A DNA stretch of 64,000 nucleotides from Candidatus Rubrivivax defluviihabitans (lineage in GTDB: Bacteria; Pseudomonadota; Gammaproteobacteria; Burkholderiales; Burkholderiaceae_C): NCBI GenBank assembly GCA_016709385.1, contig JADJMW010000002.1:310001-374000 (forward strand), in the 5' to 3' direction. Positions 41,501 to 49,426 of this stretch are shown piece by piece. The stretch's first letter is position 1. Each line of letters opens with the position of its first letter. The notes under the pieces are model-generated. The model was not told the DNA's origin, ran no database searches, and saw only the letters and a list, made by a program, of their open reading frames with translations. Made by a program: the position numbers and the translations under genes.

Positions 41501-41624
41501 CGCTTGTCCACCTTCTCCTGCGCGATCACCTCTGGCGGCGGCAGCTTGTCGCCTTCGGCCAGGCTGTCGTCACGCAGGACGCTGCGGCAGTTCCAGAGCC
41601 TCTGGATAAGGGTGGAGGGGTCAT
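41501..41624 (-). pseudogene. Relic of hsdM (both ends fused)
   Basis: Read on the minus strand this gives STLIQRLWNCRSVLRDDSL, a decayed copy of the hsdM N-terminus (STLVQKLWNYCNVLRDDGM), joined directly to EGDKLPPPEVIAQEKVD, a copy of the hsdM C-terminus (SDNLPPPEVIAQEIVD). It is an internal-deletion remnant of a second methyltransferase gene. Confidence 0.65.
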
Positions 41625-41627
41625 GCC

Positions 41628-42041
41628 TCAGGCGAAGAGCCGCTCGACCAGCGAGCGTGGCGAGTGCACCATGACGCCGCCGAACGACCGCCCGTAGCCG
41701 GCCCCGAAGTGCGTGCGGTCGCCGGTGACGAGCGCGTCGCAGCGCAGTCGGATGGCGGCCGCGAGCACGGGCCGGTCTTTCTCTGGCAGCCATAACAGCT
41801 CGTCGGCAGGCACTGCGGCCACCGGCGCGGCCGCCGCCAGCCTGAGGTACGGCAGCAGTGCGTCGAGCACTTCCAGAGCTTGAGGCCCCTTGGACTGCAG
41901 ATTGCGCCGCGCCTCGGCCAGCACGTAGGCATCGACCCAGCACTCGTGGCCCCGCTCGACCAGCAGGCGCACCAGAGCGCGCACCGCGCCGTCGGACTTG
42001 GCGGCCGAAAACAGCACGTTGGCGTCCAGGAACACCCGCAT
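41628..42041 (-). CDS. PIN-domain toxin (VapC-like)
   Basis: A 137-residue PIN protein starting MRVFLDANVLFSAAKSDG, with the central acidic VDAYVLAEARRNL and the C-terminal LVTGDRTHFG motif, all metal-binding positions present. The ATG at 42041 is 13 bases after the antitoxin stop. It forms a VapBC pair inside the restriction-modification island. Confidence 0.85.
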   Translation of the reverse strand: MRVFLDANVLFSAAKSDGAVRALVRLLVERGHECWVDAYVLAEARRNLQSKGPQALEVLDALLPYLRLAAAAPVAAVPADELLWLPEKDRPVLAAAIRLRCDALVTGDRTHFGAGYGRSFGGVMVHSPRSLVERLFA

Positions 42042-42054
42042 GACTGCGGGCGCC

Positions 42055-42372
42055 CTAGGCCGGCGTGGCTCGGCGACGGTTTGCCCGCGCGCCGGCCGCG
42101 GGCGCCGACGGCGGCGCGCGCTCGGGCGCCGACGGCGGCGCGCGCTCGTGCGCAGCGAGCACCGTGGCCAGATCGGCCTCGGCCGCGTCGAACTCGCGTT
42201 CACGCTGCGGCGTGTAGACCTCCAGCGGCAGCGTCACTGCCGGACGCAGCAGCAACCCCTCGGGCGTGGTCTCGGCGATCAACTGGTCGTCGGCCTTCAG
42301 GCCCAGCGCTTGCCGCAGCTTGGCCGGCAGCGTGACCACGCCGCGGCTGGTGATCGTGACGGTGGCTCTCAT
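42055..42372 (-). CDS. AbrB-type antitoxin (VapB-like)
   Basis: A 105-residue protein. Residues 3-45 are an AbrB/SpoVT domain (VTITSRGVVTLPAKLRQALGL). The C-terminal part contains an eight-residue tandem repeat (ERAPPSAP twice), encoded by a perfect 24-base duplication at 42101-42148, then a basic tail. It precedes the PIN toxin gene in a two-gene operon. Confidence 0.85.
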   Translation of the reverse strand: MRATVTITSRGVVTLPAKLRQALGLKADDQLIAETTPEGLLLRPAVTLPLEVYTPQREREFDAAEADLATVLAAHERAPPSAPERAPPSAPAAGARANRRRATPA

Positions 42373-42396
42373 GGCGGCAGATTAGCAGAAATGCAG

Positions 42397-43953
42397 TCAT
42401 TGCGCATCGGCGTCGGCGCGGGACGGTACTGCCGACCCATTGTCTCGTCCCCTCACCCGCCGGCCGATGCCTCGGTGCCGTTCAAATCCGCCGCGATCAG
42501 CCGAAACTGCTCCAGCGCCGCCTCCAGGTCGTCCACGATCTCTTGCGCAATGACCTCTGGCGGCGGCAGGTTGTCGCTGTCGGCCAGGCGTCTCGTCCTT
42601 GAGCCAGAAGATGTCCAGGCTGGCCTTGTCGCGCGCCACCAGCTCGTCATACTCGTACCCGCGCCAGCGCCCTTCCGGCTTCTCCGCGCTCCACGTCGCC
42701 TGCCGCTGGTGCCGATTCGCCGGGTGGTACAGCGCCACGAACTCGTCCAGGTCGGTGCGCTTCAGTGGGTTGGTCTTCAGCGTGAAGTGCTTGTTGGTGC
42801 GCAGGTCGTAGATCCACAGCTTCTTCGTCCACGGCGTCTCGCTGGCCGGCTTCTTGTCGAAGAAGACCACGTTGGCCTTCACGCCCTGCGCGTAGAACAG
42901 GCCGGTGGGCAGGCGCAGCAGGGTGTGCACGTCGCACTCGTGCAGCAGCTTGCGGCGGATGGTCTCGCCGGCGCCGCCCTCGAACAGCACGTTGTCGGGC
43001 ACCACCACGGCGGCGCGGCCGTTGGCCTTGAGCAGCGTCTTGATGTGCTGCACGAAGTTGAGCTGCTTGTTGCTGGTGGTGGCCCAGAAGTCGTCGCGCT
43101 CGACGATGTCCTTCTCGGTGGAGGTCTTGCCGTCCTCGCCGACGATCATCGTGCTGCTCTTCTTGCCGAACGGCGGGTTGGCCAGCACCACGTCGAAGCG
43201 CTCGCCGGGGTCGGCCGCCAGCGCGTCGGCCACGCGCACCGGCACGCTCTTCTCCGAGCCGATGCCGTGCAGCATCAGGTTCATCGCGCACACGCGCGCG
43301 GTGGCCTGCACCAGCTCCCAGCCGCGGAAGGCACCTTCCTTGAGGTGGCGCTTCTCGTCGCGGGTGAGGTTGGGGTTGTGCTGCGTGAGGTACTGGTGCG
43401 CGGTGAACAGGAAGCCGCCGGTGCCGCAGGCCGGGTCGCAGATCACCTCGCCGGGCCTGGGCGCGATGCAGTCCACCATGGCCTGGATCAGCGCGCGCGG
43501 CGTGAAGTACTGGCCGGCGCCGCTCTTGGTGTCCTGCGCGTTCTTCTCCAGCAGGCCCTCGTAGGCGTCGCCCTTCACGTCGGCGCCCATCGCCGACCAG
43601 TTCTCGGCGTCGATCAGGTCGACGATCACGCGCCGCAGCTTGGCCGGGTCCTGGAACTTGTTCTGCGCCTTGGCGAAGATCAGCGCCAGCGTGCCTTTGC
43701 CCTTGCCCAGCTCTTCCAGCGTGTGGCGGTAGTGGTCGAACAGCACATCGCCATCCTTGGCGAGCAGCGCCCGCCAGGCGTAGGGCGCGGGGATGGGACT
43801 CGGCTGGTTGTGGGGCGGCCGGCTGCGCTCGTCCGCCATCTTCAGGAACAGCAGGTAGGTGAGCTGCTCGACGTAGTCGCCGTAGGACATGCCGTCGTCG
43901 CGCAGGACGTTGCAGTAGTTCCAGAGCTTCTGGACGAGGGTGGAGGTGTTCAT
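42397..43953 (-). CDS. hsdM: Type I restriction-modification DNA methyltransferase subunit (frameshifted 3' end)
   Basis: A 518-residue frame. Residues 1-130 are the HsdM N-terminal helical domain (LVQKLWNYCNVLRDDGMSYGDYVEQL). The catalytic domain has SAM motif I DPACGTGGFLF and motif IV NPPFGKKS, making it an adenine-N6 methyltransferase. After SLDIFWLKDE, near 42590, the frame changes: one extra base moves the normal ending (LADSDNLPPPEVIAQEIVDDLEAALEQF) into another frame that stops at 42453, while the open frame runs on with scrambled sequence to 42397. The catalytic part is whole, but the HsdS/HsdR-contacting C-terminus is lost unless the base is an error. It overlaps the upstream AlbA_2 gene by four bases. 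Confidence 0.82.
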   Translation of the reverse strand: MNTSTLVQKLWNYCNVLRDDGMSYGDYVEQLTYLLFLKMADERSRPPHNQPSPIPAPYAWRALLAKDGDVLFDHYRHTLEELGKGKGTLALIFAKAQNKFQDPAKLRRVIVDLIDAENWSAMGADVKGDAYEGLLEKNAQDTKSGAGQYFTPRALIQAMVDCIAPRPGEVICDPACGTGGFLFTAHQYLTQHNPNLTRDEKRHLKEGAFRGWELVQATARVCAMNLMLHGIGSEKSVPVRVADALAADPGERFDVVLANPPFGKKSSTMIVGEDGKTSTEKDIVERDDFWATTSNKQLNFVQHIKTLLKANGRAAVVVPDNVLFEGGAGETIRRKLLHECDVHTLLRLPTGLFYAQGVKANVVFFDKKPASETPWTKKLWIYDLRTNKHFTLKTNPLKRTDLDEFVALYHPANRHQRQATWSAEKPEGRWRGYEYDELVARDKASLDIFWLKDETPGRQRQPAAARGHCARDRGRPGGGAGAVSADRGGFERHRGIGRRVRGRDNGSAVPSRADADAQ

Positions 43954-45809
43954 TCGTTCGTCTTGTAGGCCTGCCCCGGGTGGTTGGGCTTTCCAGGGAC
44001 GCGGGCGCTCAGCCGACCGTCGCGCAGCATGGGGTTGATGTAATGGTTGCGCAGCGAGTCCGGGGCGCGATCGAGCAGCTGGGCCAAGGTTCGAAGCGTC
44101 AGCCACTGCTGCGAACACAGCGCCAGGATGATTTGCTCCGCTTGTGCCTTGGACACCTTGCCCGACTTGCGCATGGGCGTGGCCAGCGCGGCCAAGCGTG
44201 CCTCTTGTTCGGACCGCAAATGTTCGGACCCCAAATGTTCGGAGTCGACCGTCAATTGTTCGGAGCTGGCGGCCGAATGTTGAGAGCCTTCGCCCCCAGG
44301 CGCCGCCGGCGCGAACAAATCGCCGGAATGTTGCTTCGGCCAGCGATACCGGGTTCCCCTGCCATGGCCGCTCTTCTCCAGCCAACCGGCTTCCACGGAC
44401 TGCTTTAGCCGAACGCCGATCTCGCGCGGATGTTCAGCCCGGTAGGGCTGAATGTCGGCATTGCCGATCTCGTCGAAGCGGTGCGCAAGCATCAGGATCA
44501 CCCGGCCCAGTTCGTCCAGACCGCGGTAAGCGTCGCCGACGATCGCGCGCAACTCCTGCTCCACGTCACTAGGAATCATGCTGGCCAGCGGCAACCACAC
44601 CCGCGTCATCTCGAGCGCCGGGTTCTCGGCCACCAGCGGGATCATCCAGTGCTGCTCGCGCCACGCGCGCAGAATCTTCTGGAAGCCCGAGCCCGCCTTC
44701 TCGCCCAGGCCGAGCATCTGGAACATCTTCTGCACGTTGGGGTTGCGCGGGTCACTCACCCCGCCCTGGTACAGCGCCTCACGCGGGATGCGCAGCCGCC
44801 CCGGGTTGAAGAAGACGAACGCGTCCTGTCGCTTGACCACCGTGATCGGCCGCGAGGACTGGTGATCTGCATGGATCAGCGTGTTGACCAGTGCCTCGCG
44901 CAGGGCCTCGTGCACATGCGTCTCGGCGATGCGCGTGGCCTGCCGGTCGAGCTTGAACGGCACGTCCAGCCCTTCCACCAGGCGCGGGTACACCCGGTAG
45001 TAGAAGTTGAACAGGTTCGGTGCCCACTTGCCGTCCACGGTGATGCGGTGGCTCCAGCGCTGCTCCGGGTCGGCCGAGAGCTGTTCCTGATAGTCGAGGT
45101 GGTAGTGCGGCAACGCATCGAGCAGGCTGCGCTCGCTGCCGAACATCAGCAGCCCGGCCAGCGTGAGCCCCGCACGCCCACCCACGCGCTCGCGGCGCCA
45201 TCCTCCCAACCGCTCCATCAACGCGCGGTCATCCAGCGCAAGAAACGGGTGGTCCGGCTCGTGCGAAGCGAAGCGGTTGCGATAGGCCCTGAGCGACTCG
45301 GCATCCAGGTCTTCCAGACCGAAGCCTTCCAGCGCCATGCCGTCCTGCGGCTCGTCGCTCGCGTCGCGCAGCATCTGCCGCACCTCGGCCTCGGTGCAGT
45401 GGTAGTCGCCCTCGAAGTTGCGCTTGTAAGTGCCGGTCAGCGGATTGCCGTTGACGAAGACCGGCCGCTGCGCGCGCGCCGCCCGGCGCACCCGGATCAG
45501 CAGCAGCTCGCGGCCATCGATCGGCACCAGTTGCACGTCGCCCTCGGTGCAGATGGCCGGGCTGAACTTCTGCGGGTTGTTGTGGCCGTCCCAGAAGGCC
45601 TTGATCAGCTTGGCGGGCGAACGTACGCCGACGATCTCGTATCCCTCGCCCTTCTCGGCGACGCCCAGCACCACCGTGCCGCCCTCGGTGTTGGCGAACG
45701 CGGAAATCGTCTCCCAAAGCGACTTGGGAAGCCCACCCTCGGCCAGCTTGAATTCAACGTCCTGGTCTTCGCCGAGGTCGAGGCGCTGGAGGAGGTTCTC
45801 TGAATTCAT
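43950..45809 (-). CDS. Schlafen AlbA_2 / HATPase_c_4 protein in the type I locus
   Basis: A 619-residue protein. Residues about 8-125 are an AlbA_2 (Schlafen-type) domain (EDQDVEFKLAEGGLPKSLWETISAFANTEGG pattern). Residues about 290-400 are a RecG-like HATPase_c_4 domain (EALREALVNTLIHADH and GLGEKAGSGFQKIL). The C-terminal region holds winged helices separated by a Ser/Glu/His-rich linker. Such proteins act as DNA- or RNA-binding regulators or defence accessory factors near restriction systems. The ATG at 45809 gives the standard start. Copies of the hsdM 5' end flank it on both sides. Confidence 0.82.
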   Translation of the reverse strand: MNSENLLQRLDLGEDQDVEFKLAEGGLPKSLWETISAFANTEGGTVVLGVAEKGEGYEIVGVRSPAKLIKAFWDGHNNPQKFSPAICTEGDVQLVPIDGRELLLIRVRRAARAQRPVFVNGNPLTGTYKRNFEGDYHCTEAEVRQMLRDASDEPQDGMALEGFGLEDLDAESLRAYRNRFASHEPDHPFLALDDRALMERLGGWRRERVGGRAGLTLAGLLMFGSERSLLDALPHYHLDYQEQLSADPEQRWSHRITVDGKWAPNLFNFYYRVYPRLVEGLDVPFKLDRQATRIAETHVHEALREALVNTLIHADHQSSRPITVVKRQDAFVFFNPGRLRIPREALYQGGVSDPRNPNVQKMFQMLGLGEKAGSGFQKILRAWREQHWMIPLVAENPALEMTRVWLPLASMIPSDVEQELRAIVGDAYRGLDELGRVILMLAHRFDEIGNADIQPYRAEHPREIGVRLKQSVEAGWLEKSGHGRGTRYRWPKQHSGDLFAPAAPGGEGSQHSAASSEQLTVDSEHLGSEHLRSEQEARLAALATPMRKSGKVSKAQAEQIILALCSQQWLTLRTLAQLLDRAPDSLRNHYINPMLRDGRLSARVPGKPNHPGQAYKTNE

Positions 45810-45862
45810 AAACGTCGCCACGAATGTCGTATCAGCGACACGAGAGTTCTCGAACTGGGTGG

Positions 45863-45984
45863 CGCTCGTCCGCCATCTTGAGGAATAGCAGGTAGTTGAG
45901 CTGCTCGACGCAGTCGCCATAGCTCATGCCGTCGTCGCGCAGGACGTTACAGTAGTTCCAGAGTTTCTGGACGAGCGGACCAGT
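45863..45984 (-). pseudogene. Relic of the hsdM 5' end
   Basis: On the minus strand this encodes LVQKLWNYCNVLRDDGMSYG, CVEQLNYLLFLKMADER, nearly identical to the N-terminus of the live hsdM (bases 43831-43953), in the same orientation and with only a few base differences. It has no further methyltransferase sequence attached. With the live copy it makes a direct repeat of about 120 bases around the AlbA_2 gene. Confidence 0.75.
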
Positions 45985-46000
45985 CACCGACATGCGAGGC

Positions 46001-48184
46001 TCACGGCTTCCTGACGATCTTCATGGTTGCCGAATCCGCCTCGTACTTGTGGAGATGCTCCGAAACCCCAAGGTCGGCGCACCGTAAAGCAAGGGTCTTT
46101 TCCCACAAGGGCCGCGCCAGCTTCTCAAAGGCAATCTGAGGAACAACCCAGAACCCGATCAACGCCAACAGCAGCGTCACGACCAGCGCGTACATGCGGT
46201 CGCCCGGTGTAAACCAAGCTGCAAGCCCGACAAGAGCGAGATACGCGACAACCAACGCCACCTTAAGTGCGACGGTCCTGCGTCGCGCTTGGCTTGCCGC
46301 CCTTTGCACACGTGCGTCTACGTCAGCATCAAACGACGATGCCAACGTACCAAAGCGCTCCTCGAGTTGGGAAATGTCGCGCTGGTGCTTTCCAATTTTC
46401 TCGTCCGACTCCTTCTTATGCTCGTTAAAGGCATTTCGTGCTGCTAGCAGATCAGCTTCGCGACGAAGTACTTCGTCCTGATGCTGCTTGGCGAGGTCTG
46501 CAATGTTCCTGTCGTGTTCCGCCTTGAGCTGCGCTTCGCGCCGCGCCGCTTCCTCGCGGACCTGTGCTGCGACACTGAGTCGAACTTCCTCCAGAAGCTG
46601 CTCGGCGTTGTCAGAGGTGACGGCGCTCGGGAAGCCGAGCGTGGCATGAACCAAGCAACGCTGCGAGCGCTGGTCCCGCATCAGCGCCATAAATAAGTTT
46701 GCCTTCTCGCTGTCCAGCTCAGTTAGGTACTGCCGTACCTTGCTTACTACGTCGGTCCGCGGACTCATGACGTTCGAGCAATTGGCAATGAGCTTCTTTC
46801 GTGAGAGCACACCCAAGCTACCGCCCACGGCGAACCACAAATACCCAGCCAGCTGTCGATCGGTGATCGCTGGTGGTACTTGGTCGCGCTCCATCAACTT
46901 GCGGACGAGGAGGAATCCGTGTGATCTTTTCGCCACGGCCTCATTTCGCGTGACAAGAACCCAGCGCGCGTCGGCTATCGACTTCGCCTTGCAGGCCTCG
47001 TCTCGCAGGCGAAGCACTGTCGCAATGGAGTGAGCATCGCGGATGCGACGCTCAAGGTTCTCCATCACGGGGCCGACGTTGTTTCGCAGCCCCTCCTCGG
47101 CAGCGGCGTCGCAATACTTGATCCGTTCGGGTGTCGAGAATGCGTTTGCATCAAGGATCTCGAATCCCAGCCGTTCAACGCGGCCTTCTAGATCGCTAAG
47201 CGTCTCCCTTGCGTAGGCTGCATGACTTGTGTCCACCCGAATCCGGTTGCCCAATGGGCCGAACGGCTGGTCGCCCCGTTGAAGCGCCTCAAGTGGACCG
47301 CGCAGCGTTCCTTTCATCTCCTCTACTGTGTGCTTGAAGACCGCTTTGCGAACACCCGCCCTGCCAAGTAGATCAAATAGGTCGTTGGCGTAGTCGCGAA
47401 GCTCGGGTGTACTGAGGTCAAGGTAGTCGAGAATGAGCGGGCCATCGGAAACGACAGCAAGATTCGCAAGTGCGTCGGAAGAGCTCGGGGTCTGAAGAGT
47501 AAGAACCACCTCCGCGATGATCGCCCCGCTCATTAGCCGGGCGAGCAAGTCAGCGGCAGCCCCGCCCTGCTCGAGCCTTCTCAGTGCGAACTCGGCGCTG
47601 AGGACGTCAAGCGCTTGGCTCAGCTGAAAGGCATCCTGCGGGTCGTCTTCAACCTTCCTGAGCGCGATTGTTCGCCCTCTGTAGTAATTTTTTTCGCGTC
47701 GATCGGTGAAGCTCAAGAACTGCGCGCTCGTTAGCCGTTGCAAGAACGCGGCTGCGAGGACATCGGTGTCCTGCTTCAAGTTAAGTCGAGCGAGCGAGTG
47801 GTTGGCGAACTCGGAGAACGCCGCTAGCAACGCGTCGACTTCGGTTTCATCAAAGGTCGTACCCGTCGAGGCGCTTGGCGCGATCCGATAGGTGTGAGGT
47901 TCACCCTCTGCTTGCGTCAGAAGCTTGGCCTCGGCGAGTTTCTCGACAAGTCCCGCTGCCACCAAAGGACTCATGGGAATGTCGTAGGCTTTCTGCACGT
48001 CGGCAGCGAACTCTGCTGGGTCGAACCGGCGGTGCGGCTTCTTGGCGAGCACGGGGGCGAACAGTGGCACTAGTCCTGAGACCAAGTCGCCGGTCCGCGA
48101 GTACGCCTCCTCGACGAAGGCAAAGGCGATTAGTTCCCTTGAGCTTGACGCCGGCTGTTCCATAGGCGACGGTTCATGTTTCAT
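46001..48184 (-). CDS. PIN-like domain, coiled-coil, two-helix membrane protein
   Basis: A 727-residue protein I cannot assign to a named family. Around residues 245-415 the pattern is PIN-like: an acidic start (VVSDGPLILDYLDL), VFKHTVEEMKG and WVLVTRNEAVAKRS, spaced as in PIN nucleases. Residues about 545-630 are a charged coiled coil (EEAARREAQLKAEHDRNIADL). Two membrane helices near residues 635-682 are followed by a short cytoplasmic tail. Codon use is less GC-biased than in neighbours, which suggests transfer. The ATG at 48184 follows GAGGA. It overlaps the intended hsdS end. Confidence 0.6.
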   Translation of the reverse strand: MKHEPSPMEQPASSSRELIAFAFVEEAYSRTGDLVSGLVPLFAPVLAKKPHRRFDPAEFAADVQKAYDIPMSPLVAAGLVEKLAEAKLLTQAEGEPHTYRIAPSASTGTTFDETEVDALLAAFSEFANHSLARLNLKQDTDVLAAAFLQRLTSAQFLSFTDRREKNYYRGRTIALRKVEDDPQDAFQLSQALDVLSAEFALRRLEQGGAAADLLARLMSGAIIAEVVLTLQTPSSSDALANLAVVSDGPLILDYLDLSTPELRDYANDLFDLLGRAGVRKAVFKHTVEEMKGTLRGPLEALQRGDQPFGPLGNRIRVDTSHAAYARETLSDLEGRVERLGFEILDANAFSTPERIKYCDAAAEEGLRNNVGPVMENLERRIRDAHSIATVLRLRDEACKAKSIADARWVLVTRNEAVAKRSHGFLLVRKLMERDQVPPAITDRQLAGYLWFAVGGSLGVLSRKKLIANCSNVMSPRTDVVSKVRQYLTELDSEKANLFMALMRDQRSQRCLVHATLGFPSAVTSDNAEQLLEEVRLSVAAQVREEAARREAQLKAEHDRNIADLAKQHQDEVLRREADLLAARNAFNEHKKESDEKIGKHQRDISQLEERFGTLASSFDADVDARVQRAASQARRRTVALKVALVVAYLALVGLAAWFTPGDRMYALVVTLLLALIGFWVVPQIAFEKLARPLWEKTLALRCADLGVSEHLHKYEADSATMKIVRKP

Positions 48185-48349
48185 CTGATCCTCGCGAGTC
48201 GTGGCATTCGGGCGGCTGGAAGAATGCACGCGTCAGCGTCGCGGTGCGCAGGGCTTGAGCACGAGCCAGGCTTGCATCGATCTCCGTGCCTATTTCGCGG
48301 GCGATGGAGAGGCGCCGGTCCACTTCAGCGACGATGCGGTGCTGCTCGT

Positions 48350-49426
48350 TCACAGGCGGAGTGGTAGCCCTATGGACCGAATCAGCCCGAGGTTCAGGTT
48401 GGGCTGAACGCCACCCGATGCGATTCGGCGCGTGTTGTCGTAGTTGTGCTCGAGGAACAGCTTCAGCCAAGGTCGCACAGCGGGGTCCACCTGGAGAGTC
48501 GCCAACGCCTGATTGGTGGTCGCCGCGATGCGAAGCTCGGAGCACTTGCCGCGAGTCTTGCCTTCCCCGTACATCGCGACAAGTAGCGTCCCGGGCGGGT
48601 AGAGCGTCAGATTTGTCTGTCGCAGCGCCTCGGCGGTGACAAACTGATCTGCGGCATCCACGAAGGGCTCGTTGACCGCCGAGCTCGTGATCCACGGAAT
48701 CGTGCCACCCCAGAACGCCTCGTTGCTCCGCGCGGGCGTCGCGCCGGTACCGACTGTCGCGAGTTCGCCAACGCTGCTCCATTGCCAACCAGCGGGCAAA
48801 CCGGCACCGCTTGCGGCATCCTCGATTCCTATCCTTCCATTCACCGCAGCATCGAGCACTGCAGTCTTGTACCGCTTGAGGTTGGCCTTGACGCGCTTGA
48901 GATTGGCGACGGCTTCGTCGAGGCGGGAGAACTGCTTTTCGAGTTCGGCGACGATGCGGCGCTGTTCGTCCAGGTCAGCCAGCACGATCGGGAAGTCGGC
49001 CAGTTGCTTCTGGCTGATCGAGGCCATGCCGACGACCTGCTGCGCGTTACCCGCAAAGTGGCTTCGGCCTCCTGCGAGCAGCTGGTAGTTGATGAACTTC
49101 GGGAGCGCCTTCGACGCGTCCAAGCGCACCCGAATATTCTTGCTCTCGAAGACGCTCGGCTCAAGCGACGGCGGAATGAATGCGGCCTTACCTACAAGCT
49201 CGCGGCTGTTGACGCGATTCACCAGGAGGTCGCCTTGCCGAAGTCCGTACTCCTCAAGCTCTGCGGCGGATACGCGCATCCGCTTGATGTCACGCCACAC
49301 GATGGAGCCTGCGTCGATGTTGTACATCCGCAGGCACGGTGTTCCGTCCTCCACATACTCGGAGGCGGGCTTATAGAGCCCGTTCTTCATCGACACGACA
49401 ACGTCGCCGAGGCACGCGTCACGCAT
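48350..49426 (-). CDS. hsdS: Type I restriction-modification specificity subunit (frameshifted 3' end)
   Basis: A 358-residue frame with two target-recognition regions separated by the conserved helical spacer LDEQRRIVAELEKQFSRLDEAVANLKRVKANLKRYK (family pattern). Near 48365 a missing base ends the frame early (IGLPLRL, stop). The expected ending (PPVNEQHRIVAEVDRRLS, then RAQALRTATLTRAF) continues in another frame to a stop at 48174, so the second conserved helix is detached. The ATG at 49426 shares a base with the hsdR stop. It chooses the DNA sequence to be methylated or cut. Confidence 0.83.
   Translation of the reverse strand: MRDACLGDVVVSMKNGLYKPASEYVEDGTPCLRMYNIDAGSIVWRDIKRMRVSAAELEEYGLRQGDLLVNRVNSRELVGKAAFIPPSLEPSVFESKNIRVRLDASKALPKFINYQLLAGGRSHFAGNAQQVVGMASISQKQLADFPIVLADLDEQRRIVAELEKQFSRLDEAVANLKRVKANLKRYKTAVLDAAVNGRIGIEDAASGAGLPAGWQWSSVGELATVGTGATPARSNEAFWGGTIPWITSSAVNEPFVDAADQFVTAEALRQTNLTLYPPGTLLVAMYGEGKTRGKCSELRIAATTNQALATLQVDPAVRPWLKLFLEHNYDNTRRIASGGVQPNLNLGLIRSIGLPLRL

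Noticed and set aside
42397..42590. Arg/Gly/Ala-rich C-terminus of the open hsdM frame
   Set aside because: Not a novel domain: it is the out-of-frame reading of the normal HsdM ending, which is found in the next frame down to 42453.
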